A stretch of 64,000 nt of DNA from Streptomyces sp. DG1A-41 (lineage in GTDB: Bacteria; Actinomycetota; Actinomycetes; Streptomycetales; Streptomycetaceae), in the NCBI RefSeq assembly GCF_037055355.1, contig NZ_CP146350.1:2999001-3063000 (forward strand), in the 5' to 3' direction. The position numbers were made by a program, and so were the translations under genes. How positions within the stretch are numbered: the first letter of the stretch is position 1; the number at the start of each line of letters is the position of its first letter. Below the pieces are notes generated by a model. The model ran no database searches and was not told where the DNA came from. It saw only the letters and a program-made list of their open reading frames with translations. This document shows positions 63,973-64,000 of the stretch, one piece after another.

Positions 63973-64000
63973 CTAGTCGCCCTTCAGGTGTCTCATCAGG
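63973..64000 (-). CDS. Possible C-terminal end of a gene entering from the right
   Basis: On the minus strand the last bases read LMRHLKGD then TAG (63973-63975). It is placed as a convergent gene end opposite the acyltransferase terminator would be. Too short to identify. Confidence 0.3.

Overview
The window looks like a chromosomal segment of a Streptomyces species. It has very high GC, strong G/C third-position bias, many GTG starts and a gene order typical of the genus: rplU-rpmA-obg, an RNase E/G gene, a rodA/pbp2/mreDCB cluster, ndk-DUF4233-folC-valS, and clpX-clpP2-clpP1-tig followed by tRNA genes. Most core genes are on the minus strand. All identifications come from reading the sequence and protein motifs; no search was run.

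Layout. (1) 0-6.3 kb: wall-teichoic-acid-type genes. There are two CDP-glycerol/CDP-ribitol polymer transferase paralogues (one cut by the left edge), a family 2 glycosyltransferase, and a fused cytidylyltransferase-SDR that probably makes CDP-ribitol. (2) 6.7-10 kb: secreted PhoD-type phosphatase and a secreted FG-GAP repeat protein. (3) 10.1-17.9 kb: obg, rpmA, rplU, a 1411-residue RNase E/G and a DUF2344/TIGR03936 protein. (4) 17.9-20.4 kb: a membrane protein built on a recurring L-x-P-V-G motif, then a translationally coupled DUF2975 / XRE regulator / GNAT operon. (5) 20.6-30.9 kb: a sugar-use locus with a 1213-residue multi-CBM glycoside hydrolase, a LacI regulator, a CUT1 ABC importer and a GH63-like hydrolase. 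Four copies of a CGAACCGGTTCG palindrome lie in the divergent promoter region. (6) 30.9-37.6 kb: a dead YCII gene followed by the start of an ECF sigma gene, a MacB/FtsX-type ABC exporter divergent from a histidine kinase/response regulator pair, and a decayed IS982-like transposase end. Regions 5 and 6 look like accessory DNA inserted between conserved genes. (7) 37.6-48.5 kb: a B12-type radical SAM gene, a frameshifted CYTH-CHAD gene, the rod-shape/sporulation wall cluster, and ndk. (8) 48.5-59.5 kb: DUF4233, folC, valS, a proline/glycine-rich membrane protein, clpX, clpP2, clpP1, tig, tRNA-Pro and tRNA-Gly. (9) 59.5-64 kb: a protein kinase-PQQ propeller gene broken by many frameshifts, a small membrane protein, a stretch of visibly lower GC, and an acyltransferase.

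Several genes carry single-base indels, often in G/C runs (clpX C-terminus, CHAD gene, YCII gene, kinase-PQQ gene). Part of this is probably true decay (kinase, YCII/sigma, transposase). The clpX lesion changes only the last few codons and may be an assembly error.
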